Below are positions 1 through 9,052 of a stretch of 29,048 nucleotides of DNA, piece by piece; within the stretch, counting starts at the first letter, position 1, and each line of letters opens with the position of its first letter. The notes under the pieces were generated by a model. That model saw nothing but the letters and a program-made list of their open reading frames with translations. It was not told where the DNA came from and made no database searches. The DNA comes from Oscillospiraceae bacterium (GTDB lineage Bacteria > Bacillota > Clostridia > UMGS1883). The position numbers were made by a program, and so were the translations under genes. The stretch is taken from positions 1 to 29,048 of the forward strand of contig JAFLUQ010000011.1 of assembly GCA_022508735.1 (NCBI GenBank), in the 5' to 3' direction.

Positions 1-362
1 TGGAAACTCTTTCTATAATCGCGTATAATCAGCCTGTTACAAAGGGAAAAATAGAATTCATACGTGGAGTGGACTGCTCTCACAGCGTTACACGCCTCAT
101 GGAGCGTGGGCTCATTGACGAGGCCGGACGTGCCGAGACCCCGGGACGCCCCATACTATACGAGACTACCATGGAATTTCTGCGCTGCTTTGGGCTTAAA
201 AGCCTGAGTGACCTGCCGCCCCTGCCTGAAAAGCAGGTCGCACCGCCGCTCGAGCCGCCAAAGCCGGTGGATATACTTGAAGAAGCCGCCCGTGAGGAAG
301 CAGAGGAGGCAGAAAAGACGGAAACTGAAACAGAAACCGCCTTTGAGATGGAGATGAAGTAG
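1..362 (+). CDS. scpB: Segregation and condensation protein B, C-terminal part
   Basis: Open at the left edge; the reading frame starts at base 3 and the start codon lies outside the window. ScpB is the winged-helix kleisin partner that works with ScpA and SMC in chromosome condensation and segregation in the cytoplasm. The visible part has the family's conserved second winged-helix motifs: ETLSIIAYNQPVTKGKIE, then IRGVDCSHSVTRLMERGLI, then GRPILYETTMEFLRCFGL. It ends in a long acidic tail of about 40 residues rich in Glu, Thr and Lys, which is low complexity and probably disordered. The stop lies one base before the next gene, so translation is probably coupled. The order scpB-DUF2953-ytfJ is common in Clostridia. 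Confidence 0.93.
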   Translation, partial: ETLSIIAYNQPVTKGKIEFIRGVDCSHSVTRLMERGLIDEAGRAETPGRPILYETTMEFLRCFGLKSLSDLPPLPEKQVAPPLEPPKPVDILEEAAREEAEEAEKTETETETAFEMEMK

Positions 363-363
363 C

Positions 364-1011
364 TTGATTGTTTTGGCCGCAGTTTTAGCCCTGCTTGTGC
401 TTCTGGCCCTTATCCCCATAAGAGTAATTGCCGAATACCGCTCTGAATTCAGCCTGCGGCTCAAGGTGCTGTTTGTCGTGATCAGGCTGCTGCCGAGAAA
501 GGCAAAGCCAAAAAAGGGGCAAAGGCAGGAGGAAGATACAAAAAAGAAATCGGAAAAAGAACCGAAAAAAGATCCGGAAAAGGAGCCGGAAAATAAAACT
601 GAAAAACCGGAAACACGTGCGGTGAGTGCGACTGAAAGACTTTCCGGATATTTAAACCTTGCGGTAGAGTTCCTCGGCCCGCTGAGAAAGGCGGTTCGCC
701 GCCTTGTTAAGGCTGAGAGCCTAAGTGCAAGGGTCAGCTTTGGCACAGGCGACGCGGCTCAGACTGCCATATTGGTGGGCCTGTTATGGGGTGCGGGATA
801 TAATCTCATAAGCCTTGTGGATCTGATAGTCAAGGTGGAAGGTCAGGAGCTGTCTATAACCCCGGACTATTCCGGCCCGACATTTGAGGCTGAGGCGGCC
901 TGTATATTAAGGACTAATATTGCAAATATTATATGTGCGGCTGCAATTCTTGGAATTGCTTATATACGGTATATACTAAAAACAAAGTTAAGGAGGAATA
1001 AAAATGAGTGA
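364..1011 (+). CDS. DUF2953 domain-containing membrane protein
   Basis: Hypothetical protein of 215 residues of the DUF2953 type. Residues 1-19 form a hydrophobic membrane segment (IVLAAVLALLVLLALIPI). A Lys/Glu-rich charged linker spans about residues 46-85, followed by a region with the VSFGTGDAAQTAILVGLLWG motif typical of the family. The C-terminus has another hydrophobic stretch (NIICAAAILGIAYI). The start is a TTG one base after the scpB stop, which suggests translational coupling. Function is unknown; the usual position between scpB and ytfJ suggests a role linked to sporulation or the envelope, which is inference. The last 8 bases overlap ytfJ. Confidence 0.8.
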   Translation: MIVLAAVLALLVLLALIPIRVIAEYRSEFSLRLKVLFVVIRLLPRKAKPKKGQRQEEDTKKKSEKEPKKDPEKEPENKTEKPETRAVSATERLSGYLNLAVEFLGPLRKAVRRLVKAESLSARVSFGTGDAAQTAILVGLLWGAGYNLISLVDLIVKVEGQELSITPDYSGPTFEAEAACILRTNIANIICAAAILGIAYIRYILKTKLRRNKNE

Positions 1012-1390
1012 GCATCCGTTAAATGACCTCATCGGCACAGCCCTGACCAATATCAAAACGATGGTGGACGTCAACACCATCATCGGCACTCCTGTCGAGA
1101 CCGCTAACGGCACGATCATTATTCCCGTGTCAAGGGTTGGCTTCGGCTTTGCGGCCGGCGGCAGCGATGTACCTACAAAGAACCCCGTTCAAGATAAAAA
1201 CTTCGGCGGCGGCAGCGGTGCGGGCATATCTATCTCGCCCGTGGGCTTTCTTGTGGTTAACGGCGACAGTGTGAAGCTGCTTCCGGTGAACTCCGCCAAC
1301 ACCACTGTGGATAAGCTTATCGACAGCCTGCCTGAAATGTTCGATAAGGTGAGCGGACTTTTTAACAAGGATAAGGGCGCACAGAAATAA
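1004..1390 (+). CDS. ytfJ: GerW/YtfJ family sporulation protein
   Basis: Small protein of 128 residues. It has the YtfJ/GerW family pattern: an N-terminal helix ending in IKTMVDVNTIIGTPVET, a strand with TIIIPVSRVGFGFAAGG, a flexible Gly/Ser stretch (FGGGSGAGISISPVGFLVV) and a C-terminal helix (TTVDKLIDSLPEMFDKV). In Bacillus, YtfJ (GerW) is a forespore protein needed for lysozyme-responsive germination; homologues also occur in clostridia that do not sporulate well. The SD sequence aaggagga lies just upstream of the ATG, inside the end of the DUF2953 gene, and the two frames overlap by 8 bases. A strong bidirectional terminator follows. Confidence 0.92.
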   Translation: MSEHPLNDLIGTALTNIKTMVDVNTIIGTPVETANGTIIIPVSRVGFGFAAGGSDVPTKNPVQDKNFGGGSGAGISISPVGFLVVNGDSVKLLPVNSANTTVDKLIDSLPEMFDKVSGLFNKDKGAQK

Positions 1391-1407
1391 TCCAAAATAT
1401 TAAGTAA

Positions 1408-1439
1408 AAACACAGAGCCGCACATGCGGCTCTGTGTTT
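1408..1439. terminator. Bidirectional intrinsic terminator between ytfJ and ftsH
   Basis: Perfect 14-bp inverted repeat (1408-1421 with 1426-1439) around the 4-base loop acat. The core is cacagagccgc, with A-rich and T-rich flanks on both sides. It sits between the convergent ends of ytfJ (plus) and ftsH (minus) and can serve both. Confidence 0.88.
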
Positions 1440-1447
1440 CGTTATAT

Positions 1448-3289
1448 TTATTCAAAGGTCAGCGGAGGCATATATCCGTACTTATCCGGGGCGGTAAATG
1501 CGGCCTCAAATTCATCGCCGTCAAGCTTCTCGTTGTCCATAAGGGCTTTGGCCACGCTGTCGAGCCGGGCCATATTTTCGTTAAGAAGAGTTTCGCAGCG
1601 GGCATAGCTCTCGTCGATGATGCGTTTGATCTCGCTGTCGATCTCAGCGGCAACGTTCTCGCTGTAGTTCCTGCCCTCAGAGAAGTCGCGGCCGAGGAAA
1701 ACGTTGTGATTGCCGGCGTCAAAGCTCACATAGCCCAGCTTGTCGCTCATGCCGTACTGCATCACCATCTCACGGGCAGTGTTGGTGGCCTGATTCAGAT
1801 CACTGGAAGCACCTGTATTTATCTCGCCGAACTTTATCTTTTCAGCGGCGCGGCCTGCCAGATATACCACGATATTGTCAAGCATAGTTTCTTTGTTTAT
1901 ATAGGTCTTATCCTGATCAGGCAGATTCAGCGTAAAGCCGCCTGCACGGCCGCGCGGTATGATCGAAACCTGATGCACAGGGTCCTGAGTGGGCAGCAGG
2001 CGGGCAATGACCGCGTGCCCGGCCTCATGATAGGCGGTCTGCTTCTTATCCTTCTCGGTGTGCTTGCTCGACTTTTTCTCAGGGCCGATCACGGTCTTGA
2101 GCATGGCCTCGTCCATTTCCTCCATAGTGATCTGGCTCTTGCCTGCTCTTGCGGCCAGAATGGCAGCCTCGTTCAAGAGGTTTTCGAGGTCGGCGCCGGT
2201 AAAGCCATAGGTGGTTTTAGCTATCTTTTCGAGAGAAACATTGCTCTCGTCGATGGGCTTATTCTTAGAATGTACCCGAAGTATGGCTTCGCGGCCCTTC
2301 TGATCGGGATAGTTCACCACGACCTGACGGTCAAAGCGGCCCGGGCGCAGCAGAGCGGGGTCGAGTATATCAGGGCGGTTGGTGGCGGCTATCATGATTA
2401 TGCCCTCATTGGTGCCGAAGCCGTCCATCTCAACCAAAAGCTGGTTAAGGGTCTGCTCGCGCTCGTCGTGCCCACCGCCGAGGCCGGTGCCTCTCTGGCG
2501 GCCCACGGCGTCTATCTCATCGATGAATATGATGGCGGGGAGGTGCTTCCTTGCCTGATCGAACAGATCACGCACGCGGCTGGCACCCACGCCCACGAAC
2601 ATCTCCACAAAGTCTGAACCGGATATGGAGAAGAAGGGAACCTTTGCCTCTCCGGCGATGGCCTTTGCCAAAAGCGTTTTACCTGTGCCCGGAGGGCCCA
2701 CGAGCAGCACACCCTTGGGAATTCTGGCACCCAAATCTATGAATTTGCGGGGGTTTTTAAGGAATTCAACTATCTCCTGAAGCTCCTGCTTTTCTTCATC
2801 GGCTCCGGCAACATCATTAAAGGTCACCTTGGGAGTTTTATCGTCGTCCACTCTGGCATGACTTCTGGCAAAGCCGCCTATTCCGCCCTTGCCGCCGGTT
2901 TGCTGGCGCATGAAGTAGAACAAAAAGCCCATTAGCAGCAGTGATATCAGCAGGTAGGGAATGAGCGATACCCACCAGCTCACAGTTTCGGGCTTGGGAT
3001 TGGTGACTGTCAATGTGCCTTCGCTTATCTGGGCAGCTATGGCACCCGCGCAGAGGGAATAGAGCATATCGCGCTTGGCTTCAACCTCCACGCGTATGCC
3101 GTTGATGGTGGCGACGCAGGTGTAGTCGTTTATCTCCAGCTCAGACACCGCTCCGTCATTGATGGCGCGCACCAGCTCGGAGAAGGACATCTTTTGCTGT
3201 TCGGGCGCGCGGAAGGTGTACCACGCGGCGCCCGCTATCAGAAGTGTTATCAGCAGATATATGCTGAAGCTTTTCACGGTTTTATTCAA
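1448..3289 (-). CDS. ftsH: ATP-dependent zinc metalloprotease FtsH
   Basis: Membrane-anchored AAA+ protease of 613 residues, a normal length. It degrades misfolded membrane proteins and selected regulators. Two N-terminal membrane segments (about 8-26 and 108-127) flank a small extracytoplasmic domain. The AAA domain has Walker A GPPGTGKT at 198-205, Walker B IIFIDEID at 253-260 and the second region of homology at about 297-321 ending in RPGRFDR. The zinc site is HEAGH at 421-425, with Asp497 in TGASSDLNQAT as the likely third ligand. All catalytic features are intact. The start is a TTG with aggaggg 9 bases upstream. It is the last gene of the minus-strand operon, 15 bases after hpt, the same tilS-hpt-ftsH order as in Bacillus subtilis. 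Confidence 0.98.
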   Translation of the reverse strand: MNKTVKSFSIYLLITLLIAGAAWYTFRAPEQQKMSFSELVRAINDGAVSELEINDYTCVATINGIRVEVEAKRDMLYSLCAGAIAAQISEGTLTVTNPKPETVSWWVSLIPYLLISLLLMGFLFYFMRQQTGGKGGIGGFARSHARVDDDKTPKVTFNDVAGADEEKQELQEIVEFLKNPRKFIDLGARIPKGVLLVGPPGTGKTLLAKAIAGEAKVPFFSISGSDFVEMFVGVGASRVRDLFDQARKHLPAIIFIDEIDAVGRQRGTGLGGGHDEREQTLNQLLVEMDGFGTNEGIIMIAATNRPDILDPALLRPGRFDRQVVVNYPDQKGREAILRVHSKNKPIDESNVSLEKIAKTTYGFTGADLENLLNEAAILAARAGKSQITMEEMDEAMLKTVIGPEKKSSKHTEKDKKQTAYHEAGHAVIARLLPTQDPVHQVSIIPRGRAGGFTLNLPDQDKTYINKETMLDNIVVYLAGRAAEKIKFGEINTGASSDLNQATNTAREMVMQYGMSDKLGYVSFDAGNHNVFLGRDFSEGRNYSENVAAEIDSEIKRIIDESYARCETLLNENMARLDSVAKALMDNEKLDGDEFEAAFTAPDKYGYMPPLTFE

Positions 3290-3304
3290 AGTATAAAACC
3301 CTCC

Positions 3305-3856
3305 TTACTTTTCATAGATTTCGGGTTTAAGTATACCCACAAACGGGAGCTGACGGTATTTGTAGGCATAGTCGAGACCGTAGCCCACAACAAATTCATT
3401 CGGAATGTCGAAACACATATACTTGGCCTCGATCGGCACAATGCGCCGGGAGGGCTTGTCAAGGAAGGTGCATATCTCAACTGAATTTGCGCCCTTGTCA
3501 AAAAGGAACTGCTTAACTGCGGAGAGCGTCCGGCCGGTGTCAACGATGTCTTCAACGATGATTATGTCGCGGCCCTCGGCATTAAGGCCGCCTTTGCCGG
3601 TCTTGATGTCTACTTGGCCGCTGGACTCGGAGCTGTCGCCGTAGCTCGAGGCATAGATGAAGCTGATATCCACGGGAATGCTGAGGGCGCGCACCAGGTC
3701 AGAGGCGAAGATAAAGCTGCCGCTCAGCACCGCCACAATGAGCGGTTCCTTGTCGGCGTAGTCACGGCTTATCCGCTCTCCTATCTCGGTTACACGGGCC
3801 TTGATCTCTTCTTCGGTTATCAGAATCTGACCTACGGAATTGACGATGTCTGTCAT
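3305..3856 (-). CDS. hpt: Hypoxanthine phosphoribosyltransferase
   Basis: Cytoplasmic purine-salvage enzyme of 183 residues that joins hypoxanthine (and usually guanine) to PRPP to give IMP or GMP. The PRPP-binding signature IIIVEDIVDTGRTL is at about 98-111, with the acidic pair Glu102-Asp103 and the catalytic-type Asp106. The early VAVLSGSFIFASDL loop and FIYASSYG are typical of bacterial HPRT. The C-terminal FVVGYGLDYAYKYRQLPFVG is the base-binding and lid part of the family. It lies 17 bases after tilS, with a good SD (aggagg) before the ATG. TilS and Hpt physically interact in Bacillus and regulate ftsH there; whether this happens here is not visible in the sequence. Confidence 0.97.
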   Translation of the reverse strand: MTDIVNSVGQILITEEEIKARVTEIGERISRDYADKEPLIVAVLSGSFIFASDLVRALSIPVDISFIYASSYGDSSESSGQVDIKTGKGGLNAEGRDIIIVEDIVDTGRTLSAVKQFLFDKGANSVEICTFLDKPSRRIVPIEAKYMCFDIPNEFVVGYGLDYAYKYRQLPFVGILKPEIYEK

Positions 3857-3873
3857 TTTTATTCCTCCTAAGT

Positions 3874-5217
3874 TTATTCTTTTTCACTGTATTGTATCAC
3901 AAGAAAGCTTCTGGTATTTTCGCCCGGTGCATAGCGTGGGGATTTTCTTAGAGGCGGAACGAAAACTATCTCGTCGCCTCTGGCCACCACGGGGACAAAA
4001 GCCCGGCGGCTTTGAGGGATCTTCATTTCGATAAACAGATCCTTCAGTTTTTTGCTGCCTGCGTCACCCTTAAGGCGTATTTTGTCGCCATCCCGCCGGG
4101 AGCGGACGGTGAACAGACCAAAAAGCTGAGCCGCGTCGAATACAGCGGTTTTCGCATTCTGAGGCGGTGGGGTGTCGGTCACATAAATGTATATCTCCCA
4201 ACCGGGCTGACTGACTCTCTGCCCCGGACGGAGCGTCAGGGAGAAGCCGCGCTCCTGCTGCCGGCTTTCTTTCATTATAGTATAGAAGCTGCGGAGTGCG
4301 TAAGCGTCGCCGTTTATGTCCATCTGCTTGCCGGAGGGCTTGGAGCAGAGATCCAGAAGGGCGTTTATCTTCTGTTGATCGATGTCACGGGCTCCCCAGT
4401 TTTCTAACAGCAGGGCGGCAGCTCTCTTAGCTATTGGCGCGGGTGCGCCCAATATGGCTGAGGTAGAGTATTCGTCTTTATCAACAAGAGCGGAACTAAG
4501 CAGCTTTTCGGCAAGGGCGCGCAGGTATTCCTCATCTTCGCTGAGGCTTTTGGCGCAGTCCACGATTTTTTCCACCGCGCTGGGGTTTATTTCCTCCAGC
4601 CGCGGCACCACAGTGTGGCGGATCATGTTGCGGGTGTATACCAGCTCTGCGTTGGTGCTGTCCTCCCGCCACATGACGGCGTTTTCCAGCAGATACTCTT
4701 CGATCTCACTGCGACTTACGTCCAGAAGCGGGCGGATTATGTTGCCGCGCTTATATCTTATGCCGCAAAGCCCCCGGCTGCCGCTGCCCCGGGCCAGGCG
4801 GAAGAGTATAGTCTCAGCATTGTCACTGATATTGTGCCCGGTGGCTATCTTTGCTCCGCCGAGTGAGGCGGAAATCTCATCAAAAAAGCGGTAGCGCTCT
4901 TCACGGCCGGTCTCCTCAACAGACTTGCCGCGGGCCTTGGCCATGGTGGCTATGTCAAGCTTTTTGCCGTAAAATGGGATGCCGCGTATCTCGCAGATGG
5001 TCTCCACATACTGTGAGTCGCCGTCACCCTCGACTCCGCGGAGGGAGTGGTTCAGGTTGGCGGCACAGACCGTAAGATCCATTTCCGCGGCCAAAGCCTT
5101 CATTACCGTGAGCAGACACATGGAGTCCGCTCCGCCGCTGACTGCGCAGATCACCTTGTCGCCTCGCTCCAATAGACCGTGCTCTTTAATTGTCCTTTTC
5201 ACCTTTTCGTACAGCAT
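3874..5217 (-). CDS. tilS: tRNA(Ile)-lysidine synthase
   Basis: Enzyme of 447 residues that uses ATP and lysine to convert C34 of the CAU-anticodon tRNA(Ile) to lysidine, so that the tRNA reads AUA. The N-terminal PP-loop ATPase signature SGGADS is at 27-32 (VICAVSGGADSMCLL). LNHSLRG and ATGHNISDNAET are the conserved follow-up motifs of the family. The C-terminal substrate-binding domain is present (DGDKIRLKGDAGSKKLKDLF). Length fits the full bacterial form. It lies 18 bases after dnaB and 17 before hpt. The gene is normally essential. Confidence 0.96.
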   Translation of the reverse strand: MLYEKVKRTIKEHGLLERGDKVICAVSGGADSMCLLTVMKALAAEMDLTVCAANLNHSLRGVEGDGDSQYVETICEIRGIPFYGKKLDIATMAKARGKSVEETGREERYRFFDEISASLGGAKIATGHNISDNAETILFRLARGSGSRGLCGIRYKRGNIIRPLLDVSRSEIEEYLLENAVMWREDSTNAELVYTRNMIRHTVVPRLEEINPSAVEKIVDCAKSLSEDEEYLRALAEKLLSSALVDKDEYSTSAILGAPAPIAKRAAALLLENWGARDIDQQKINALLDLCSKPSGKQMDINGDAYALRSFYTIMKESRQQERGFSLTLRPGQRVSQPGWEIYIYVTDTPPPQNAKTAVFDAAQLFGLFTVRSRRDGDKIRLKGDAGSKKLKDLFIEMKIPQSRRAFVPVVARGDEIVFVPPLRKSPRYAPGENTRSFLVIQYSEKE

Positions 5218-5235
5218 TTTTACCCTTCTTTCGGG

Positions 5236-6564
5236 TCAGTTTCTCATGTCTAAGTCGGTGAATTTCGTATATTCGCCGCGCCATGCCATTTTTATGATGC
5301 CCATAGAGCCTGCGCGGTTCTTACCTATTATGCACTCAATGATGTTGGAGTGCCCGCCTTCTTCTCCGTCTTTATCGGCGTTGGGGTCATGGAGCATCAG
5401 TATTATGTCGGCATCCTGCTCTATGGTACCGCTCTCGCGCAGGTCGCTCACCCTTGGGCGACGCTTTTCTTTTACAGACTCACGGTTCAGCTGGGCCGCG
5501 GTTATGACCGGTACGTTCAGATCTCTGGCCATTATCTTAAGCGCGCGGGAGATTGCGCCTATCTCGGTGGCGCGGTTGTTTTCCTTGCCGCTGCCCTGCA
5601 TGAGCTGAAGATAGTCGATGACCACAAGATCAAGGCCCTTTTCAAGCTTGAGCTGCCGGCATTTGGAGTGTATATCGCTGACGTGTATGTTGGATTTGTC
5701 GTAAATGTATATAGGGGCATTCATAACATCTTTGAGAGCGTGAGCCAGCTTTGTCATATCGTCGCGGCCTATGTCGCCGATACGCAGTCGGCTAAGCTCG
5801 ATAAGAGCCTCGCTTGAGAGCACTCGGTTTACAAGCTGTTCCTTACTCATCTCGAGGGAGAATATAGCCGTCGTGGCATTATGCCTTATAGCTGCGTTTT
5901 CAACTATATTAAGTGCCAGACTGGTCTTACCCATACCCGGACGGGCAGCTACGACGATGAAGTCGCTCTTCTGAAGCCCGGCGGTGTAGTCGTCAAGTTC
6001 AGAAAAGCCGGTGGGTATGCCTGTGATCTTTCCGCCTCGCTTTTTTAACTCCTCAATGATGGCCATAGAGCTGCGCACTACCTCGCCGATGTGGGTAAAG
6101 TCACTATTGTCGCGGCCCTCAGAAATGCGGAAAATAAGCTCCTCGCTCCGGTCGAGTATGTCCGAGGGCTCCTTCTCGTCCTTGACGCACATATCTATGA
6201 TGTCGCTGCCCGCCTGAATAAGTTTGCGCAGCATAGTCTTGCCCTTGGCTATATCGATATAGTGGCGAAGGTTTTCAGTTGTATAAACGCCCTGCATGAT
6301 TTTGGAAAGATAGCTTATTCCGCCGATGCTCTCCAGCTTTTCGCCCAGTTCACCTGAGACTGTTACCATATCCACCGGCCGGGCTGAGTTAAACAGGGAG
6401 CTTATGGCGTTAAAAATAGTCTTGTGGGCAGTGACGTAGAAGTCGTCCTCTCTCATGCCGTCCATGACGCTGTTGAGAGCGCTCTCGTTCATGATGGCAC
6501 TGGCCAATATGGCCTGCTCGGCCTCAAGATTGTAGGGCATATTTACGCCTATTGGGGAATCCAT
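5236..6564 (-). CDS. dnaB: Replicative DNA helicase DnaB
   Basis: Hexameric 5'-3' helicase of the replication fork, 442 residues. The N-terminal primase-binding domain starts with MPYNLEAEQAILASAIMNE, so the N-terminus is complete. The RecA-like domain has Walker A ARPGMGKTS at about 207-215, Walker B LVVIDYLQLM, and the late motif AQLNRESVKEKRRPRVSDLR. No intein or insertion is present. In Bacillus this gene is called dnaC and also lies beside rplI. An SD ggagg is 10 bases before the ATG. It is separated from rplI by 35 bases and from tilS by 18, consistent with one transcript. Confidence 0.97.
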   Translation of the reverse strand: MDSPIGVNMPYNLEAEQAILASAIMNESALNSVMDGMREDDFYVTAHKTIFNAISSLFNSARPVDMVTVSGELGEKLESIGGISYLSKIMQGVYTTENLRHYIDIAKGKTMLRKLIQAGSDIIDMCVKDEKEPSDILDRSEELIFRISEGRDNSDFTHIGEVVRSSMAIIEELKKRGGKITGIPTGFSELDDYTAGLQKSDFIVVAARPGMGKTSLALNIVENAAIRHNATTAIFSLEMSKEQLVNRVLSSEALIELSRLRIGDIGRDDMTKLAHALKDVMNAPIYIYDKSNIHVSDIHSKCRQLKLEKGLDLVVIDYLQLMQGSGKENNRATEIGAISRALKIMARDLNVPVITAAQLNRESVKEKRRPRVSDLRESGTIEQDADIILMLHDPNADKDGEEGGHSNIIECIIGKNRAGSMGIIKMAWRGEYTKFTDLDMRN

Positions 6565-6599
6565 TGTGATCGTACCTCCGGTGAAAATCCTTATTTATC

Positions 6600-7046
6600 T
6601 TATTCGCTTACTACCTTTACTACTACTTTTGCGCTGATTTCCGGATAAAGCTTCACGTCCACAGTTTTATCTCCAATGGTCTTGATGCCGTCGGGGAGAA
6701 CGATTTTTTTCTTGTCAATAACCTGGTGAAGCTGCATCTTTATAGCGTCTGCCACGTCCTGAGAGGTGACCTTGCCGAATAACTTGCCGCCCTCCCCGGC
6801 TCGGGCCACGATGGTGACGGAGCCGCTTTCAAGCGCGGTCTTAGTCTCCATTGCCGCCTTCTTTTCCTGCTCCTTGCGGTATGCGGCGGCATCGCTCTTG
6901 CCCTTGAGCTCGTTTATAACACCCTTTGTGGCCTCGGTGGCAAGTCCTTTGGGGAGCAGGTAGTTGCGGGCGTAGCCGTCACTGGCCTCCACCAGGTCGC
7001 CCTTCTTACCGTGGCCTTTTACATCTGCTAAAAGCACTACTTTCAT
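6600..7046 (-). CDS. rplI: 50S ribosomal protein L9
   Basis: Large-subunit protein bL9 of 148 residues, a full two-domain form. The N-terminal rRNA-binding domain has the signature VKGHGKKGDLVEASDGYARNYLLPKGLA (about 10-37). A long connecting helix (KSDAAAYRKEQEKKAAMETK) leads to the C-terminal domain with GGKLFGKVTSQDVADAI. The position between gdpP and dnaB is conserved in Firmicutes. Confidence 0.98.
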   Translation of the reverse strand: MKVVLLADVKGHGKKGDLVEASDGYARNYLLPKGLATEATKGVINELKGKSDAAAYRKEQEKKAAMETKTALESGSVTIVARAGEGGKLFGKVTSQDVADAIKMQLHQVIDKKKIVLPDGIKTIGDKTVDVKLYPEISAKVVVKVVSE

Positions 7047-7069
7047 TTCTGTTACTTCCTTTCGAGAAT

Positions 7070-9052
7070 TTATTCGTCAAAATATTCGCTGATCGCATTG
7101 CTGAGCCGCCGGGCTGCGTCGCGCACCGATATGTTTTTTAGCTGAGCTGCCGACACCATAGCGTGCCCGCCGCCGCCGAGCCGCTCGCATATGAGCTGCA
7201 CATTTATTTCACCAAGGCTTCTGCCGCTTATTCTTGCGCCCTCGCCGTCCTTTGAGATGACGAAGGAGGCTTTTACGCAGTCGATATCCAGCATTTCATC
7301 CGCGGCCTGTGCGATGACTGCCGGCGGCGCTTCCATTGATGCCTGTGAAATACATATGCCGCGCTTATCTATTTCAGCCTGATCCATTATATCGCGCTTT
7401 ATGCGGTGAGCCTCGGGGCTTTCACGGAAAAATTGTTTTACCTTTATGGTATCGACCCCGGCGTTTCTGAGGTACGCCGCAGCCTCAAAGGTGCGTGAGC
7501 CGGTCTTGAACACAAAATTCTTTGTGTCAAGGACTATACCGGCGTAGAGAGCGGTAGCGTCGACGGTGCTGAGACTCAGGCCTCCGTCCATATACATAAG
7601 TATTTCGGTTACCATTTCACAGGTGGAGGAGGCACCGGGCTCGTGATACACCAGATTGCAGCCCTCAATATAGCTTTCACTGCGGCGATGGTGGTCAAGC
7701 AGCACTTTGCGGCTCGCCATATCCAGCAGTTCGGGCATTTCTGTCAGTTCCGGACGGTGCGTGTCGCAGATTATAAGAAGTGTGCGGGACGTGATATAAT
7801 CCTTGACTGATTCGCGGCTCACAAACAGACCGTCATGGTAGTGGTTTTTTGTGATCAGGTCGACCACGGCTCTGACCGCTGCATCTTCAGAGTTGAACAG
7901 AATCTTCACGTCTCGCTCCAGATGAGCCGCGGCGCAGGCCAGCCCAATGGCCGAACCCACAGCGTCAATATCGGCGCTTTTGTGCCCCATTATGACCACG
8001 TTCTCCGCCGAGAGCATATGCTCCTTAAGGGATTGGGCCATAACTCTGGCCTTGACGCGGGTGCGTTTTTCCACCTCTTTGGTGGTGCCGCCGTAATAGC
8101 TGAATTTACCGGCGTCGCATACGGCGGCCTGATCTCCGCCCCTGCCCAGTGCCATATCCAGCGCCGCCCGGGCAAAGTTATCGCACTCAGCCAGAGTTTT
8201 TCCGCCCGCTCCAACGCCTATACTGAGGGTGGGTGTGGCCGCTGCCAGCACGGTTATATTCTTGATGTCCTTTAAAACGGAGAATTTGTCGGCCAAAATT
8301 GCTTCAAAAGCCGCGTTGGACAGCACACATATATAGCGGTCCTTTTCTAATTTACGAATAAGACCTCCGGCGTTATTTACCCAGCTTATGATAACGCGGT
8401 CGATAGAGGCTGTCAGCTCCAGCTGCTCGTTTTCTCCGGCGTCGGCTATAGTTTCATCGTAGTTATCCACGGTGATGCTCATGACTACCGGGCGGGCGGC
8501 CCGTGCCGCACTGCGGAGGAGGCCGACTTCTGATACGTCCTCAATATACAGTATCACCGCCGCCTTGTCGGGGTCGGTTGTCTTGGTGAGCGTGGGGTGA
8601 ATTCGGTAATTCATCTGCCCCTTGACGGCGGAAACCGGATGCACGCCCTTATCGGCAATTATTCCCTCAACGCGCAGCTCAGGGAAGATCTCGCCGATGC
8701 CGGAGCCCGCGCTTCGGGGCAGAAAGCTGTCACCGAAAGCCTTGTTGTACCATGCCAGAGAGCCGTCTACGCGAACGCCGGCCATTGGCTCGGGAATATT
8801 GAAAGAGATCCGGTTGCTGCTCTCGGCCTCCTCGCCGGAGAGCTTGCCGAGATACCGCTCTATTTTTATAACTCTGCCGCGCCGTTCATAGAAGAGATGC
8901 AGAAGCATCAGCGCCGATATGACCAGCAGCACCGGTGCGGCAAAGTTGTAGCCCTCCATCAAAAGCACAGTGAAAACCAGCACCCCGAGCACGTAGATAA
9001 GGGCAGTGCTGTGAAGCATAGAACTGAAAAGCTTATTGTTATTTTTGTTCAT
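7070..9052 (-). CDS. gdpP: Cyclic-di-AMP phosphodiesterase GdpP
   Basis: Membrane-bound DHH/DHHA1 phosphodiesterase of 660 residues that hydrolyses c-di-AMP to pApA, setting the level of this essential second messenger (potassium and osmolyte balance, wall stress). Two membrane segments lie at about 12-55. A PAS-like region (about 85-175) and a degenerate GGDEF domain (about 185-315) follow. The DHH metal-site residues are all present: His357, Asp361 and Asp363 in GHKSADID, Asp430 in IICDTHRPE, the DHH triad at 453-455 and Asp509 in GIVLDTKNF. The DHHA1 motif GGGGHAMVSAAQL begins at about 626. The start overlaps the upstream DUF2232 gene by four bases (ATGA). Also known as YybT. Confidence 0.96.
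   Translation of the reverse strand: MNKNNNKLFSSMLHSTALIYVLGVLVFTVLLMEGYNFAAPVLLVISALMLLHLFYERRGRVIKIERYLGKLSGEEAESSNRISFNIPEPMAGVRVDGSLAWYNKAFGDSFLPRSAGSGIGEIFPELRVEGIIADKGVHPVSAVKGQMNYRIHPTLTKTTDPDKAAVILYIEDVSEVGLLRSAARAARPVVMSITVDNYDETIADAGENEQLELTASIDRVIISWVNNAGGLIRKLEKDRYICVLSNAAFEAILADKFSVLKDIKNITVLAAATPTLSIGVGAGGKTLAECDNFARAALDMALGRGGDQAAVCDAGKFSYYGGTTKEVEKRTRVKARVMAQSLKEHMLSAENVVIMGHKSADIDAVGSAIGLACAAAHLERDVKILFNSEDAAVRAVVDLITKNHYHDGLFVSRESVKDYITSRTLLIICDTHRPELTEMPELLDMASRKVLLDHHRRSESYIEGCNLVYHEPGASSTCEMVTEILMYMDGGLSLSTVDATALYAGIVLDTKNFVFKTGSRTFEAAAYLRNAGVDTIKVKQFFRESPEAHRIKRDIMDQAEIDKRGICISQASMEAPPAVIAQAADEMLDIDCVKASFVISKDGEGARISGRSLGEINVQLICERLGGGGHAMVSAAQLKNISVRDAARRLSNAISEYFDE

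Noticed and set aside
1424..2617. Plus-strand open frame of 397 codons
   Set aside because: It lies wholly opposite ftsH, whose motifs are intact. It has no family motif and arises from the codon bias of ftsH.
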